In this document: positions 1 through 9,956 of the stretch, one piece after another | How positions within the stretch are numbered: position 1 is the first letter of the stretch | Layout: every line of letters starts with the position of its first letter | Assembly: GCF_021134715.1 (NCBI RefSeq) | Contig: NC_060028.1 | Location: forward strand, 4,858,501-4,922,500 | DNA from: Daphnia pulex | Taxonomy: Eukaryota > Arthropoda > Branchiopoda > Diplostraca > Daphniidae | Length of the DNA stretch: 64,000 bases | Direction of reading: 5' to 3' | The notes under the pieces: generated by a model | Databases searched by the model: none | Seen by the model: only the letters and a program-made list of their open reading frames with translations | What the model was told of the DNA's origin: nothing | Program-made: the position numbers and the translations under genes

Positions 1-121
1 AAGTGACAATAAAACGACCTATTTTTGCTTGGTAACAACCCGAAGTAAGAACCAGGTCGTCTCCCATTAACAAGCCATTGCACATGCCTGGTCACGACCA
101 ATAGAAATTATTTACTAAATT

Positions 122-168
122 CTGGGACTTTAACTCTTGTCCTCTTGACCAACTGAGCTAACCGAGCT
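122..168 (-). repeat. tRNA-like (SINE head or tRNA pseudogene) fragment
   Basis: Read on the minus strand, the stretch contains TAGCTCAGTTGG, a perfect match to the tRNA D-arm and internal promoter box A. About 20 bases further on, GAGTTAAAGTCCC resembles a decayed box B (T-arm). The two boxes are too close for a full tRNA because the anticodon arm is missing, so this is a tRNA-derived remnant, either a SINE head or a deleted tRNA pseudogene. No poly(A) tail or second copy was seen in the window. Confidence 0.35.
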
Positions 169-460
169 TTGTTAATATGAATTGTTGAGGATAACTAAAG
201 AACATATTTTTTTTACAACGGGACACCAGGAATCATTCACGGCCTTGTACACCCATTGATAGCATTCTAGCGATGTATTTCCAAAACAGCCTGGTCTCTG
301 CTGGTGCGCCAGAACGCTATTTCAATCAAGGCCTGGCGCAAATTTTCATGGACCATTTTATTTTGAATTTCGAGTGGAAATAAAATTTTCAGTTCAAACA
401 GTTCAAAACATTTCAAAAAAGCAATTGACTATTTGTGGTAACTTGTTGTGAAATTTAGGT

Positions 461-563
461 AGTGAAAAGGTAGTGACCAGGTAAAATCAGCAGCCAACTG
501 CCTTACATCTTTTTTGGTACCTTCTTGGGAAAATGAGGCAGTGAAAACGTAGTGACCAGGTTA
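461..563 (+). repeat. Short direct duplication upstream of LINE remnant
   Basis: The motif GTGAAAAGGTAGTGACCAGGT near 463 recurs with one change near 541, giving a repeat period of about 78 bases. It lies just before the retrotransposon coding remnants and may belong to that element's 5' untranslated region. The rest of 1-720 holds no recognisable gene. Confidence 0.4.
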
Positions 564-721
564 TGCCACTCAGCAGCGAAAAGGATGGTAGCGACATGTT
601 GGCCAAATAGCGTTATGGTCGCGACCCAGCCAACGATGTGACAGCTGGGCAGCACTAGACAAAAAAGAGCCGCTTTCTTCGATGAGTCCCTGCCTATAGT
701 TGATTTCGATTTAAACAGAGA

Positions 722-900
722 AGTCAGTCGTTGCTATAAGTGCCAGGGCTACGTCAACACCCGAATGATCTGAAGGGCCCAAAACCCAAAATACGGCAAA
801 TGTTCAGCAAACCACCGCACATCTGTGTGTCAAGCACTAGACAACAACCCAATTTGTGCAAACTGTGGTGATCTTCACCAGGCCGGCAACCATTGAAGCC
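722..900 (+). pseudogene. LINE ORF1 (gag-like) zinc-knuckle remnant
   Basis: One frame reads Cys-Tyr-Lys-Cys-Gln-Gly-Tyr, the start of a CCHC knuckle, but the last cysteine position is a stop. After a frameshift come CSANHRTSVC and CANCGDLHQAGNH, the typical second and third knuckles of LINE ORF1 proteins. A stop follows the final histidine. In intact relatives this RNA-binding protein coats the element's RNA. Here only the C-terminal portion is recognisable and it cannot encode a working protein. Confidence 0.65.
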
Positions 901-969
901 CAGAGAAAGTCAGAGCTGTCGCTCGCTACCGCAAATTTCTCAACCGCAAATAGTAGCTCCACCCAAACT

Positions 970-1500
970 CTTCACTTCGAAGAGTACATTCGATGTCTCC
1001 AGATCAAATTAAGACATCAAAAATGGCATCCCTCTCTCTCTCACAAGTTCTTCTCGATCTCGAAATAGACATAGCGTTCATACATGAGCCGTACTCATTA
1101 ACAGCCGACCATCCACAAATAGAAAATATTCCACTAGGCTACTCCTCCCACCACCCCCTCTCAAAAAACGATCACGCGTTTGGAGCCGTGATTCTCACGT
1201 GAGACTCCTCCATTCCTAGAGTCACGTCGCTGGTCCCTATCTCAAAAATTTTACAGCTGGCATAGAACTTAGCACAAAACCAGGTACCAAAAAGCACTTC
1301 TTGGTGTATATCAGGCCGTCCCTCCAAAATTTTGACGACGTTACACACCAACTGTTTGCGTCGGAGGTCCTTTCGCTCGCTCTGTTCTCGATAGACACGA
1401 ATGCCCATAACCTTCTCTGGTTTAGCCCGACTACAAACAGTAGGGGTGAAGAGCTAGAACTCGCCGCCACTGCCACATCCTCAACATAGCAAACATAAAG
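970..1500 (+). pseudogene. LINE ORF2 endonuclease remnant
   Basis: From about 1020 a frame reads a Leu-rich segment followed by IDIAFIHEPYS, which matches the D-I-x-x-x-Q/H-E-P strand of LINE apurinic endonucleases, where the glutamate is catalytic. A second open piece at 1301-1489 contains IDTNAHNLLW, equivalent to the conserved D-x-N-A-x-x-x-x-W motif. Stops separate the two pieces. The domain would have nicked target DNA to prime reverse transcription. It is not functional here. Confidence 0.65.
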
Positions 1501-2399
1501 AAACAGACCTGGATTTTAATCTGGCCGGCACAACTTTTGTCGATTCAACTGTTCACGGCGACCCAAATTGCGAATCAAATCGAATCAAGTCCGATCAAGC
1601 GAATCGAGACCGCGAATCAAGCACTCACTGGCGTTTCCTACAACTCCCTTCTCTCTCAGATCACCCTGTCATCTGTCACACAAAAAAGTCACAAAAAAAG
1701 TCAGCAACAGCGAGAAGGTCCCAAAACTTCTTTGAAATTCTCAAACCGTCCATCCTCAACATTATTGTTGAGATAGAGGCAATCTTCGTGGCCATAGTAA
1801 AATGCACCAGAGCCGAGGCGACGCCAGTCGTAAAAACAACGGCCGATCGGTCGATCAGTTGCCATAGTGGTCTCGCGAACTTTGCGCTTTACGCACAAAG
1901 ACACACCAAGCTTACAAAATATGGTCCAAATCACAGAACGACCACGACAAACAGAAAATTCCGAGCTGCTCAGCAATTATCAGAGAAACGACGAGCTAAA
2001 TCCCTAGCATAGAAAGAGATAAAAAAAACTCGTCTCCGAGTGAGCTATTTGCAGCAATAAAATCTGCCAGCGGTAAATATGAATCAGAAGGGAGCCCTGC
2101 CTTTCCACCATCAATGGCCAAAAAATCACAATCCCAACTGATATCCTAATGCACTGTGCTTACCATTTCTTCCCAAACTCCAAAAATCGTCCTGTCACCA
2201 ACTCACTGAACTCTTAGTAAAAAATCATTAAGCAAAACCTGGCCACATCAAAATCCCCCACATTCGACTGGAAATTCGAGAAGGCAGTCTCGTCCTTAAA
2301 TCCCAAAGCTGCGGCTAAATCTGTTAAAATATCAGCTGATTTACTTCTTCTCTCCATGCCAACGATTCGTTCGAGTCTCCGTCTCTTTTTTAACGCCTG

Positions 2400-3420
2400 T
2401 CTCTCTCTATGCTACTTCCCGACTCCATGGATGCCTCCATCCTTTGCAAGCAAAACAAACAAGATTGCTCTCTCCTTCAGAGCCTAAGACCCATTAGCCC
2501 CATCTCCAGCTTTATCAAACTTCTTGAAAACATTTTGCTGAACCGCCTTAACTGGTTTGCCTCATCGTTAAATTGGCTGAGACAAAATCAACATAGCTTT
2601 CGACAGGGCGCAAATCCATCGAATCAGCACGCTTTCGCTCGTTTCGTTAATTGAAAATAGCTTCCCGGGTAAATTACACACGGCCTCTGCTTTTTTAGAC
2701 ATTAAGAGAGCTTTCAATTTCAACAGGAACCCACCATCCTTGTGACACTAATAAAGCGCAAGTGCCCTTACTACCTTTGCTCAGCCGTTGTCAGTTTTCT
2801 TGCCAACTGTATGGCAACTTTGTCAGCTAACGACGCTAGTCTAGAAGAACCGGTAAATCTCGGATGTCCGCAAGGAGGTGCCTTATCACCTTTTCTTTGG
2901 AATCTTACGACATCATACGTAGCTCTTTCCCATTTCATGTCCACAGCTTATGTGGAAAACATAAACCTCGCAACTCAACACAAAGACCCAGGTATTGCCA
3001 CAAATCAAATTCAGTTAGCAGTCGAAAGAGTGAGCGACAAGTTTGCAGAAGTCAAGCTCCCTGTTCAACATTTTTTCCAAAAAACGTAATCCCGTCTCCC
3101 ACTTGTCTCTGTCGACCAGGAGTTCGAGAAATTTCCCCCCTCCAACAAACTAACTTTCTATCGGACTCTTAATTGACCCCAACTAAATATGGCTTCCCTA
3201 TTAATTTACAAATGCTCCTTGGCCAAACGAGCCCCTCTTCTTTATTAGTTGCTGTGTTCGTCTCTCATGGAGCTTTGATAAAAAGCGTCTTCGTTTTCTC
3301 TATAAAATCGCAATTGAGCCAATTCTATCGTATAATTGTGCCGTATGGATATTGGTCCTTCGAACCAAAACGGCGAGAAAAAAATATGATCGTTTCAACG
3401 TCAAGTCTCTCTGCTCCCAA
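2400..3420 (+). pseudogene. LINE ORF2 reverse transcriptase remnant
   Basis: The open piece at 2409-2654 contains LRPISPISSFIKLLENILLNR and QHSFRQG, matching the RT motifs around the R-P-I-S box and the Q-x-G-F-R-x-G box. The piece at 2742-3089 contains GCPQGGALSPFLWNL, the classic palm motif preceding the active site. Where YADD is expected the sequence reads Ala-Tyr-Val-Glu-Asn, so both catalytic aspartates are lost. Downstream, up to 3420, shifted frames still resemble the thumb. Stops and frame changes confirm a pseudogene. Confidence 0.75.
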
Positions 3421-3759
3421 CTAAAGCGTTCAAATCCACTCCTAAAGATACTCTGCTCGTCCTCTCAGAATCCCCTAGATAGATTTAATTCTTACCGAAC
3501 TTGCCGCCTTCCGCTTCTTAGCAAAGCAAGAGAACGTAACTTTCCCCTCATGTTCGGTCTCCTTCATAACCATCCCCTTCCCAGAAATTCTATCAATACC
3601 CGCACAGAGTCAAACCTCCACGCCTGTCTTTGCCTCTACTCCACATTGGTCTTACAACTTAAAAATCCATCGCTTAAGAAATTCAGATCCTATTCCTCTT
3701 ACCTCTTTCTGGGTAGGGTACATCCTAATCTACCCAATCGTCTCGTAAGGTAAAAACAG

Positions 3760-4320
3760 AAAAGTCTGCGGATATGGTGTAGTCACTGCCGATCACGCCT
3801 CGATCAAATCAATCACCCATGTCACGCTACCGCGCAGCATCGAAAGGCACCAGGCCAATTCGCTCGCAATCATCACGTAGACTAAAAAAAACGGCTGCAT
3901 CGAGCCTCATGCTCTTAAACATTCAGTCGCAGAACGATATTTTCTCTGAAATAAACGCTGAGGCAGAGGATAAGAGCAATGCTCCGTTCTAATTCTATCC
4001 CAAAATCGAACACCGAATGAAAAACCTCCCAAACAGGAGCTATCACCAGATTATTTCCCCCTACTTCTTCTCTGCTAACGCCATACGCAACAAGGATAAT
4101 AGTCATCTAACGATCAAGATTCTGACAGGTCACTCTCGCCTCAACAGCCATCAACATCGTATGGGATTTATCCAGCACCCAACTTGCTTATGTGGAGCTA
4201 CAATCGAAACGGTCCAACATTTCCTTTTCTCCTGTACGACCTTCAACTCACAAAGGACGAACTTCACTCCAGCTCCGACGGTTTGGCCACCTTTACTGTC
4301 CGCCATCAGTCAATCCTAAC
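3760..4320 (+). pseudogene. LINE ORF2 RNase H-like and C-terminal zinc motif remnant
   Basis: Near 3766-3880 a frame reads CGYGVVTADHASIKS and then a Thr-Leu-Pro...His-Gln-Ala segment, resembling the RNase H domain of I-type LINEs; this identification is moderate. At 4185-4235 the frame reads Cys-Leu-Cys-Gly, then His and Cys with spacing C-x-C-x8-H-x4-C, the common LINE C-terminal Cys/His motif. Stops interrupt the region. The open reading ends at about 4319. Confidence 0.55.
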
Positions 4321-5220
4321 TTCTTTGGGCAAGCATGATCTGTATCATCAAGAAGACTCGCCGGTTGGCCAAGCCATCAATAGTCTCATAAAACATAACT
4401 ACTCTTATTCCTCATCACCCCTTCGTCATTTGTTATCAATCGATTTTATTTCTATCTTTCTATCGGGCAGGGGGCGAGGATAAGAATTGGATTGGAAGCT
4501 GCATCTTTAAACGGTGGTATGCTCTCGCAATCTTTCCGCCGATCTATGGCTGAGCTGCATCCAGATGCGGAGAGCGATGGATGGCGGAGCTCGCTTCTTC
4601 ACTCCATCTTCTCATTCCATGTTTCCGTCTTCACAGTCTCAATTCTGCCCCCCTCTCTTCTTTGCTTCTTTTTATCCTTGTGTGTTTTGTTCTGTATTGT
4701 CTACATCCAAATTTTCGGCCTATGTCATATCTCTACCTCCGACTCTGCATCTATGAACGGTGGTATGATTCTAGGGGCTCTCCCCGCCATTCCTAGAAGC
4801 CTGAATTTTGGATTGCTACTGCTACAATTCATGAGAGGTATTACATAGTTGATTCTCGTAGATAAAACCCTATTTTTGTGCTGTGCAAATTGCAACATTT
4901 TTTGGCGTATTTTCCGTTTCGGGTAAACAGCATTTAACTTTGGACCAAAAAGGATGGGGCCAAAACTGTAAAGTTTTTGTTAAAATCCCGGCCCCTACAA
5001 ATAGAAAAATTTGTATCTGAAAAGTTGGGGCCGGATTGATAGGCATAAAATTTTAGAACAAAATAAATTTTTAGAAAATTATGTATTCCTGAAGTAGTAG
5101 GGGAACTGGGGGTGGGAATACCAGAGATAAGGAGATGCGCCACTCTGTGTAAAGTCCAGCAGTCGACATTTTTCCCCCTCCCCCTCCTCAGACGACGAAT
5201 TCGACTGCGCTGCTCCTTTC

Positions 5221-5306
5221 GGCGAGCTCCGGAAGCTTTGCCTTACTTGGCGGTAGGGGCGGTCCTGAAGGTAGAGAACTAATGGGAAATGCTTCCGGAG
5301 CTCGCC
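5221..5306. repeat. Perfect 16-bp inverted repeat
   Basis: GGCGAGCTCCGGAAGC at 5221-5236 is repeated as its exact reverse complement at 5291-5306, with a 54-base loop. It could form a stable hairpin. No gene or rho-type terminator context applies in this genome, and it may be the end of an undefined element between the LINE remnant and the palindromic element. The surrounding 4860-5437 contains no supported gene. Confidence 0.6.
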
Positions 5307-5452
5307 AAAAAAAATCATAGTGAAATTCTTACAAATACACTAATTTTAGAGAAAAAAAAAGAGGGCTGTCTTTTCATTTTATTTACAGCTCATCTTTTGG
5401 TATTATCCAAGCAGTAACTCGTCAAAAATTTACATAATACAGTGGGTACCGA

Positions 5453-5486
5453 AAGTATCCGTACGGCTGAGAGGATCAGTAGGGAA
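5453..5486 (+). repeat. Outer direct repeat DR1, left arm
   Basis: The word AAGTATCCGTACGGC followed by GAGAGG and AGTAGGGAA lies 13 bases inside the left end of the palindromic element. It is repeated 182 bases further in at 5635-5668. The arrangement resembles the IR/DR pattern of some Tc1-like transposons, in which each terminal repeat has two transposase-binding sites. The mirror copy is at 6332-6365. Confidence 0.6.
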
Positions 5487-5634
5487 AACGCGTTTTTCAA
5501 AACGCTCCCAAAAATAGAATTCTCGGTGGAATTCGATAAAAATTTTTTCAAAGGTTATTATTAGGGCGGGGTATCATGTGATTTTTTTTGGGAATTTTTC
5601 GACAACGTGATATGTGGTTTTTATCGCGTTGCGT

Positions 5635-5668
5635 AAGTATCCGTACGGCCGAGAGGCCTAGTAGGGAA
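5635..5668 (+). repeat. Inner direct repeat DR2, left arm
   Basis: This is the second copy of the terminal motif in the left arm. It differs from the outer copy mainly in the three or four bases after GAGAGG. The mirror copy is at 6150-6183. A binding role for the element's transposase is inference from the known IR/DR group. Confidence 0.6.
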
Positions 5669-6879
5669 TGGGCTTACTTTGGAGGCCTGTCATTCGGTAT
5701 CTACGTAATATTATAGGGTGGGAAAGTTCTTAAAAAAAAGAGCTGCATTAGCTCTATGTGTGGTCATAAGATCACATTTTTCAAATTTCATTTATAGTAA
5801 TGAAATCGAAATTGAAAACACGAATTATAAGTTTTCCGTTTTCTTCCCCTCGATTCCCCATCACCAGTGTTGCCATATCTCAAAATCTCTTTCTTCCCTT
5901 GGACGGAAGAGGGAGAAAGAGAAAGGATAAATATTTTTGATATGGCAACACTGGTGATGGGGAATCGAGGGGAAGAAAACGGAAAACTTATAATTCGTGT
6001 TTTCAATTTCGATTTCATTACTATAAATGAAATTTGAAAAATGTGATCTTATGACCACACATAGAGCTAATGCAGCTCTTTTTTTTAAGAACTTTCCCAC
6101 CCTATAATATTACGTAGATACCGAATGACAGGCCTCCAAAGTAAGCCCATTCCCTACTAGGCCTCTCGGCCGTACGGATACTTACGCAACGCGATAAAAA
6201 CCACATATCGCGTTGTCGAAAAATTCCCAAAAAAAATCACATGATACCCCGCCCTAATATTAACCTTTGAAAAAATTTTTATCGAATTCCACCGAGAATT
6301 CTATTTTTGGGAGCGTTTTGAAAAACGCGTTTTCCCTACTGATCCTCTCAGCCGTACGGATACTTTCGGTACCCACTGTAGATAAAGATGCTACTTCATT
6401 CATTCCGGTGTACAAAATTTACGGATTATGGTTTAAGAGGTGTGAACGAATTAAAAAGAAACTCTCGTTGGGGGGTTCAAACGGACGAAATCCATTTTTT
6501 ATTGGCGGAGCCTAAGTTGTGTGGAGGAATAGTTTTTTGCTAAGAAACTTTGCGCATCAGGCGCAGAATATTCGAAATGGATTTATAGAACATATTTCAA
6601 GTTAATTGAGTATATGAATGAGGTCCAAAAGTGTTTTCTGCTTTGATAAAATTTGTTTTCTGACAATCGATAAAGAATCGATCATGCGATATCTAAGATG
6701 CCCCTCCCACTTCTCCATTTGATATAGAAATTGTTAATTCCCCCTCAACTTCATTTTTTATTTTTCTTCATGTTATTTTTTGAAATTTAAGCTACGCTAC
6801 AATAGATGTTCTATTGATAAAGTATTTAGAGAAATTTTTTCAACCATAAATAACTAGAAACATTAATTGGAATTAACCA

Positions 6880-7560
6880 TGTCCAGTATGAGACCCTAGG
6901 TTGGATTTTTAAAAAATTTTGTGAAATTCAAAAAATTAGCCGAACTATTTTATTTAGAGACTTTTTATTGTTTGTTGGTAAAAAATTCAAATTTCGCGCC
7001 ACTATTTTGCGGCAAAAACGACTACTTTTTTCAAGAGATATTTCGTGTGTAATCCAAATAATCTTTCGATTTCGACCGTAACCAGCTTGAATTTCATCAT
7101 TTTAGCTTTTAATTTATGTATAGCTGGATTCCATTTTCTTTTGTAGTCATTGAGAAAATTGAATTCTTGCATAAGACTAGCAGCGCCACAGTGGAATTTC
7201 TCATAAGAAAAGAAAAACCACTACATTTTTACAGTTTTCTTGAATTTTCTCAGTAAACTAATAAACATTTTTTTAATCTGAACATTTTCTTAAAGCTTAT
7301 TATCTGCTAAAAAAGACCTCTTATTTAAAAAAAATAGCTTGTGAGGTACAGATTTTATTGAATAAAACCTGTGACACGTAACAACTTTTCCACATTTTTT
7401 CAAGACATAGACGAGCGGCGGCAACTAATGGTTCAGTTTTCCCCAAATTTTGAACATAACATATTGAAACATAGATAAATAAAATAGCTCGGCTGATTTT
7501 TTGAATTTAAAAAAAAAATTCGATCCAACCTAATGGGACACCCTTTGTCCAGTTTTACCC
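6880..7560. mobile_element. Old diverged inverted-repeat element
   Basis: The stretch at about 6889-6958, with GGTTGGAT followed by an A/T run, AAATTCAAAAAATTAGCCGA and CTATTTTATTTA, recurs in inverted form at about 7476-7556 with scattered changes. A shorter inner pair (about 7149-7170 and 7235-7257, around TTGAGAAAATT) is also inverted about nearly the same centre. This is best read as a decayed fold-back element or MITE. No coding capacity and no clear target duplication were found. The AT-rich DNA between 6380 and 6880 has no supported gene. Confidence 0.5.
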
Positions 7561-7933
7561 CCACATTTTTCCTCAACAACCATTTTACCCCTTTTTTGAA
7601 ATTTATTAACTCGTAAACTATAAAACGTATGGCGGTGAAAGAATTACCTAATGTTATATAAACAACGCTCTTTACACTAATCTAATTTATTTTAGCATAA
7701 CATTGTTACATACTGAGTTACAGACAAAACAAAGTTTTTGTCCTGTATGACCCTGCTCTCCCCTATATATTTTCGTTTACCTTTCAGAACTTCAGTTACA
7801 TTTTCACTGAACCATTTTTAAGTTAAAAAAACTTCCCACTTCTGTAGTAACCTCGGCTGTCCCAGTGTGACTGAGGCTAGGCCACTTTGTATTAGCTCAG
7901 CATGCCACTAGTGGCGCTAGTAGATATACAACA

Positions 7934-7946
7934 TCTTTTCCTTTCA
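7934..7946 (-). other. Polypurine tract and 3' LTR boundary
   Basis: On the minus strand GAAAGGAAAAGA sits directly before TGTTGTATATC. A purine run abutting TGTTG is the standard plus-strand primer site and LTR start of LTR retrotransposons. It lies next to the stop of the pol tail, as expected. Confidence 0.55.
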
Positions 7947-8870
7947 CAAACACGACAATACGGAAAAACGAAGGACAAATGCGACAAAGAGGCAGTAATA
8001 ACTGACCGTCACAAAGAACAAAACAACATGAAACTGGCAAATTTTTTTTATTGGAGCTGCTACTCTTGTGACTTCAGACGGTTCGGCTGGAGCTGGGCTA
8101 GTCGATTCGGCCGCTGGTTCTGCTCCCAAGTTTTCATCTGCCACCTGTCCGGCCGGATCAGGAGGGCGAGCTGGACTTAATGAGACGGACCGTCGCTGCT
8201 CTGACAATAAGGCCTGACGTTGCTCTGCCAACCTGGAACTACTCCTGGAACTCGATGTCCAGATTTTGGCCGTCCACGGCTTGCGAACGACTTGACGAGG
8301 GGCACGAACAGGATGTGCAGGGAGGGACAGCACCCTGACAGGTGGAACCGGTGGCAGAGCCAGTGGAACCGGCGGCAGAGCTGGTGGAACCGGCGGCAGA
8401 GCTGGTGGAACCGGCGGCAGAGCCAGTGGAACCGGCGGCAGAGCTGGTGGAACCGGCGGCAGAGCCAGTGGAACCGGCGGCAGAGCTGGTGGAACCGGCG
8501 GCAGAGCTGGTGGAACCGGCGGCAGAGCCAGTGGAACCGGCGGCAGAGCCAGTGGAACCGGCGGCAGAGCTGGTGAAACCGGCGGCAGAGCTGGCGGCTG
8601 AACTACAGCCTGTGACTGCGATGACGCAATAGGCTATGGCAAGGACAGGGCCGGAAATGAAAACACCGACTGCTGTCTGGGAGAAGGTGTGTTAAGACGA
8701 TTTGGCTACTGTTGCTCAGCTGATGATTTAGGGGGAACTGCTGACTGTTTTTGAGCTGTGGCCTTTGCAGGATGAATGACAGGATCTCCCTTACAGCAAT
8801 TAATGGCTCATCGATTTCTTCTAAAATCTCGGCCAGCGAGAGTTGTGACGACATAATAGTCTGGCGGTTG
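7944..8870 (-). pseudogene. Gypsy pol C-terminal tail, proline-rich
   Basis: Downstream of the integrase core the minus strand first reads a segment near 8900-8800 with RGNVKMVCQPPDYYVV, the usual basic/aromatic tail that follows the integrase in this group. Past a stop near 8630, the 21-bp repeat reads as a Leu-Pro-Pro-Val-Pro-Pro-Ala heptad and runs in frame into a Ser/Pro/Ala-rich tail that stops at 7944, just before the polypurine tract. Because the repeat unit is a multiple of three, the frame survives through all copies. The tail shows no known domain. Confidence 0.5.
8342..8605. repeat. 21-bp minisatellite, about 12 copies
   Basis: The unit GTGGAACCGGCGGCAGAGCTG is tandemly repeated about twelve times. 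Two variants alternate irregularly at the last codon (CTG versus CCA). All plus- and minus-strand frames of the unit stay open. The plus frame reads Val-Glu-Pro-Ala-Ala-Glu-Leu/Pro, and the minus frame in phase with the retroelement tail reads Leu-Pro-Pro-Val-Pro-Pro/Leu-Ala. The GC-rich composition contrasts with the AT-rich flanks. Confidence 0.9.
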
Positions 8871-8927
8871 GCATACCATCTTGACGTTTCCGCGTACCCA
8901 GTTTTTTCCTAAACGTACTCTGACTGG

Positions 8928-9956
8928 CTAACCGATCGTTAGAATGGAGTATCGAGACGGACGAGCTGCTTTTTTATGAAAGGCCGCCGACACTTGACGA
9001 CGCTTTAATTCTGCTGCTACAGCTCCCGATGAGACGTTTTGATGCCGTAGGAACTCCGACAAAAATGGCAAACTTCCTCGTAGATTCCGTGATTGCAACA
9101 ACACCGATGGGGACGGCAATCCACCTCCAACAGGAGTTGAACGGATTGCTCGGAGCGTTTCCTGGAGCGTGCGACCATCCTCCATAGACTTGATAAACGC
9201 CGCTTTCACTGTTTGCACTGATCTCTCCGCCAGACCATTTGACTCTGGATAAAATGGACTTGACGTGACATGGGATACGGCAAGATGACGAGCAAACGCA
9301 CGGAAGTCAGCGCTGCCAAAGTGTGGTCCATTATCCGGCACCAGCACTTCCGGCACTTCAAAATCTGAGAATATTTTATCTAATTATTTGATTGTGGCCG
9401 CACTTGTAGTAGAGGACATTTCGATGACATTGGGCCATTTACTAAAGTAGTCAACAGCTAATAAATAGTCTTTACAACGTAACTGGAAGAAATCGGTCGC
9501 CACACGTTGAAAGGGGTATTCTGGAACTTCGACCGGATAATGCTGTTGATGTGGATTTTGGTGACGCCGCTCAAATTGACATATACGACATCCAGCTACA
9601 AGGTTGCGTATTTCTTCGACATATCCTGGCCAGTAGGCAACTGACTTGGCTCTTTCGAGACATTTGGACTCTCCAAAGTGGCCATCGTGAATCTGCTTTA
9701 ACATGTCTGACTGCAGAGAGACGGGAACAACTATCTGATGTCCACGAAGTAGCAGACCTCCAGCTGTCGATAAACTGGCCCTTTCCGACCAAAATGGCTT
9801 TGCCGGCACCGGGCAATCTCGCTTGTGATTGGGCCACCCATTTTCCACTAATCCAACGACGAGCTGCAACGTAGGATCACTCTGAGTTAATTGCCTTATC
9901 ATACTTTTCTTTAACCGTTTCTTCTGGGATGACGTAGCTGAGCATTGCGTGAACAT
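8928..9956 (-). pseudogene. Gypsy integrase remnant
   Basis: After a frameshift near 9895 a long minus-strand frame contains an integrase zinc finger (His pair in IHDGHFGESK, Cys pair in CRICQ). The DDE core follows, with its three acidic positions visible: Asp in VATDFF, Asp in VPDNGPHF and Glu in NGLAERSVQTVK. A single stop at 9381-9383 splits the core, between SAATIK and LDKIF; otherwise the frame is continuous. Retention of all three catalytic residues and only one stop suggests the copy is not very old. Confidence 0.8.

Larger units (their letters stand above)
722..4480 (+). mobile_element. Degenerate non-LTR retrotransposon (LINE, I/Jockey-like)
   Basis: Conceptual translation of the plus strand in shifting frames gives, in order, CCHC gag zinc knuckles, an apurinic-endonuclease-like segment, a reverse transcriptase, a probable RNase H segment and a C-terminal Cys/His motif. 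That order is the layout of a two-ORF LINE with RNase H, as in the I group. Many stops and frameshifts interrupt every domain, and the catalytic YADD box is changed, so the copy is dead. The 5' and 3' ends are not sharply defined; the 3' end may extend to about 4850, where a short word (GGTGGTATG) seen near 4512 recurs. The clade assignment is inference from domain order. Confidence 0.75.
5438..6380. mobile_element. Palindromic fold-back element, Tc1/mariner-type ends
   Basis: The element runs from 5440 to 6378 and is flanked by TA at 5438-5439 and at 6379-6380, as expected for a Tc1/mariner target-site duplication. Its ends begin CAGTGGGTACCGAAAGTATC. The left arm (5440-5879) and the right arm (5939-6378) are each 440 bases and inverted; by eye only two mismatches were found, one near 5564 and one near 5607. 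The 59-base loop (5880-5938) is itself partly self-complementary. No transposase can be read from it, so it is non-autonomous. It may have arisen when a transposase-carrying parent collapsed into a fold-back form, but that is inference. Confidence 0.85.

Noticed and set aside
5718..6100. Two identical proteins encoded on opposite strands
   Set aside because: They are the same sequence read from the two arms of the palindromic element and show no transposase motif.
8342..8632. Plus-strand Glu/Pro/Ala repeat protein as a gene
   Set aside because: The frame exists because the 21-bp unit lacks stops. The retroelement that contains it runs on the minus strand.
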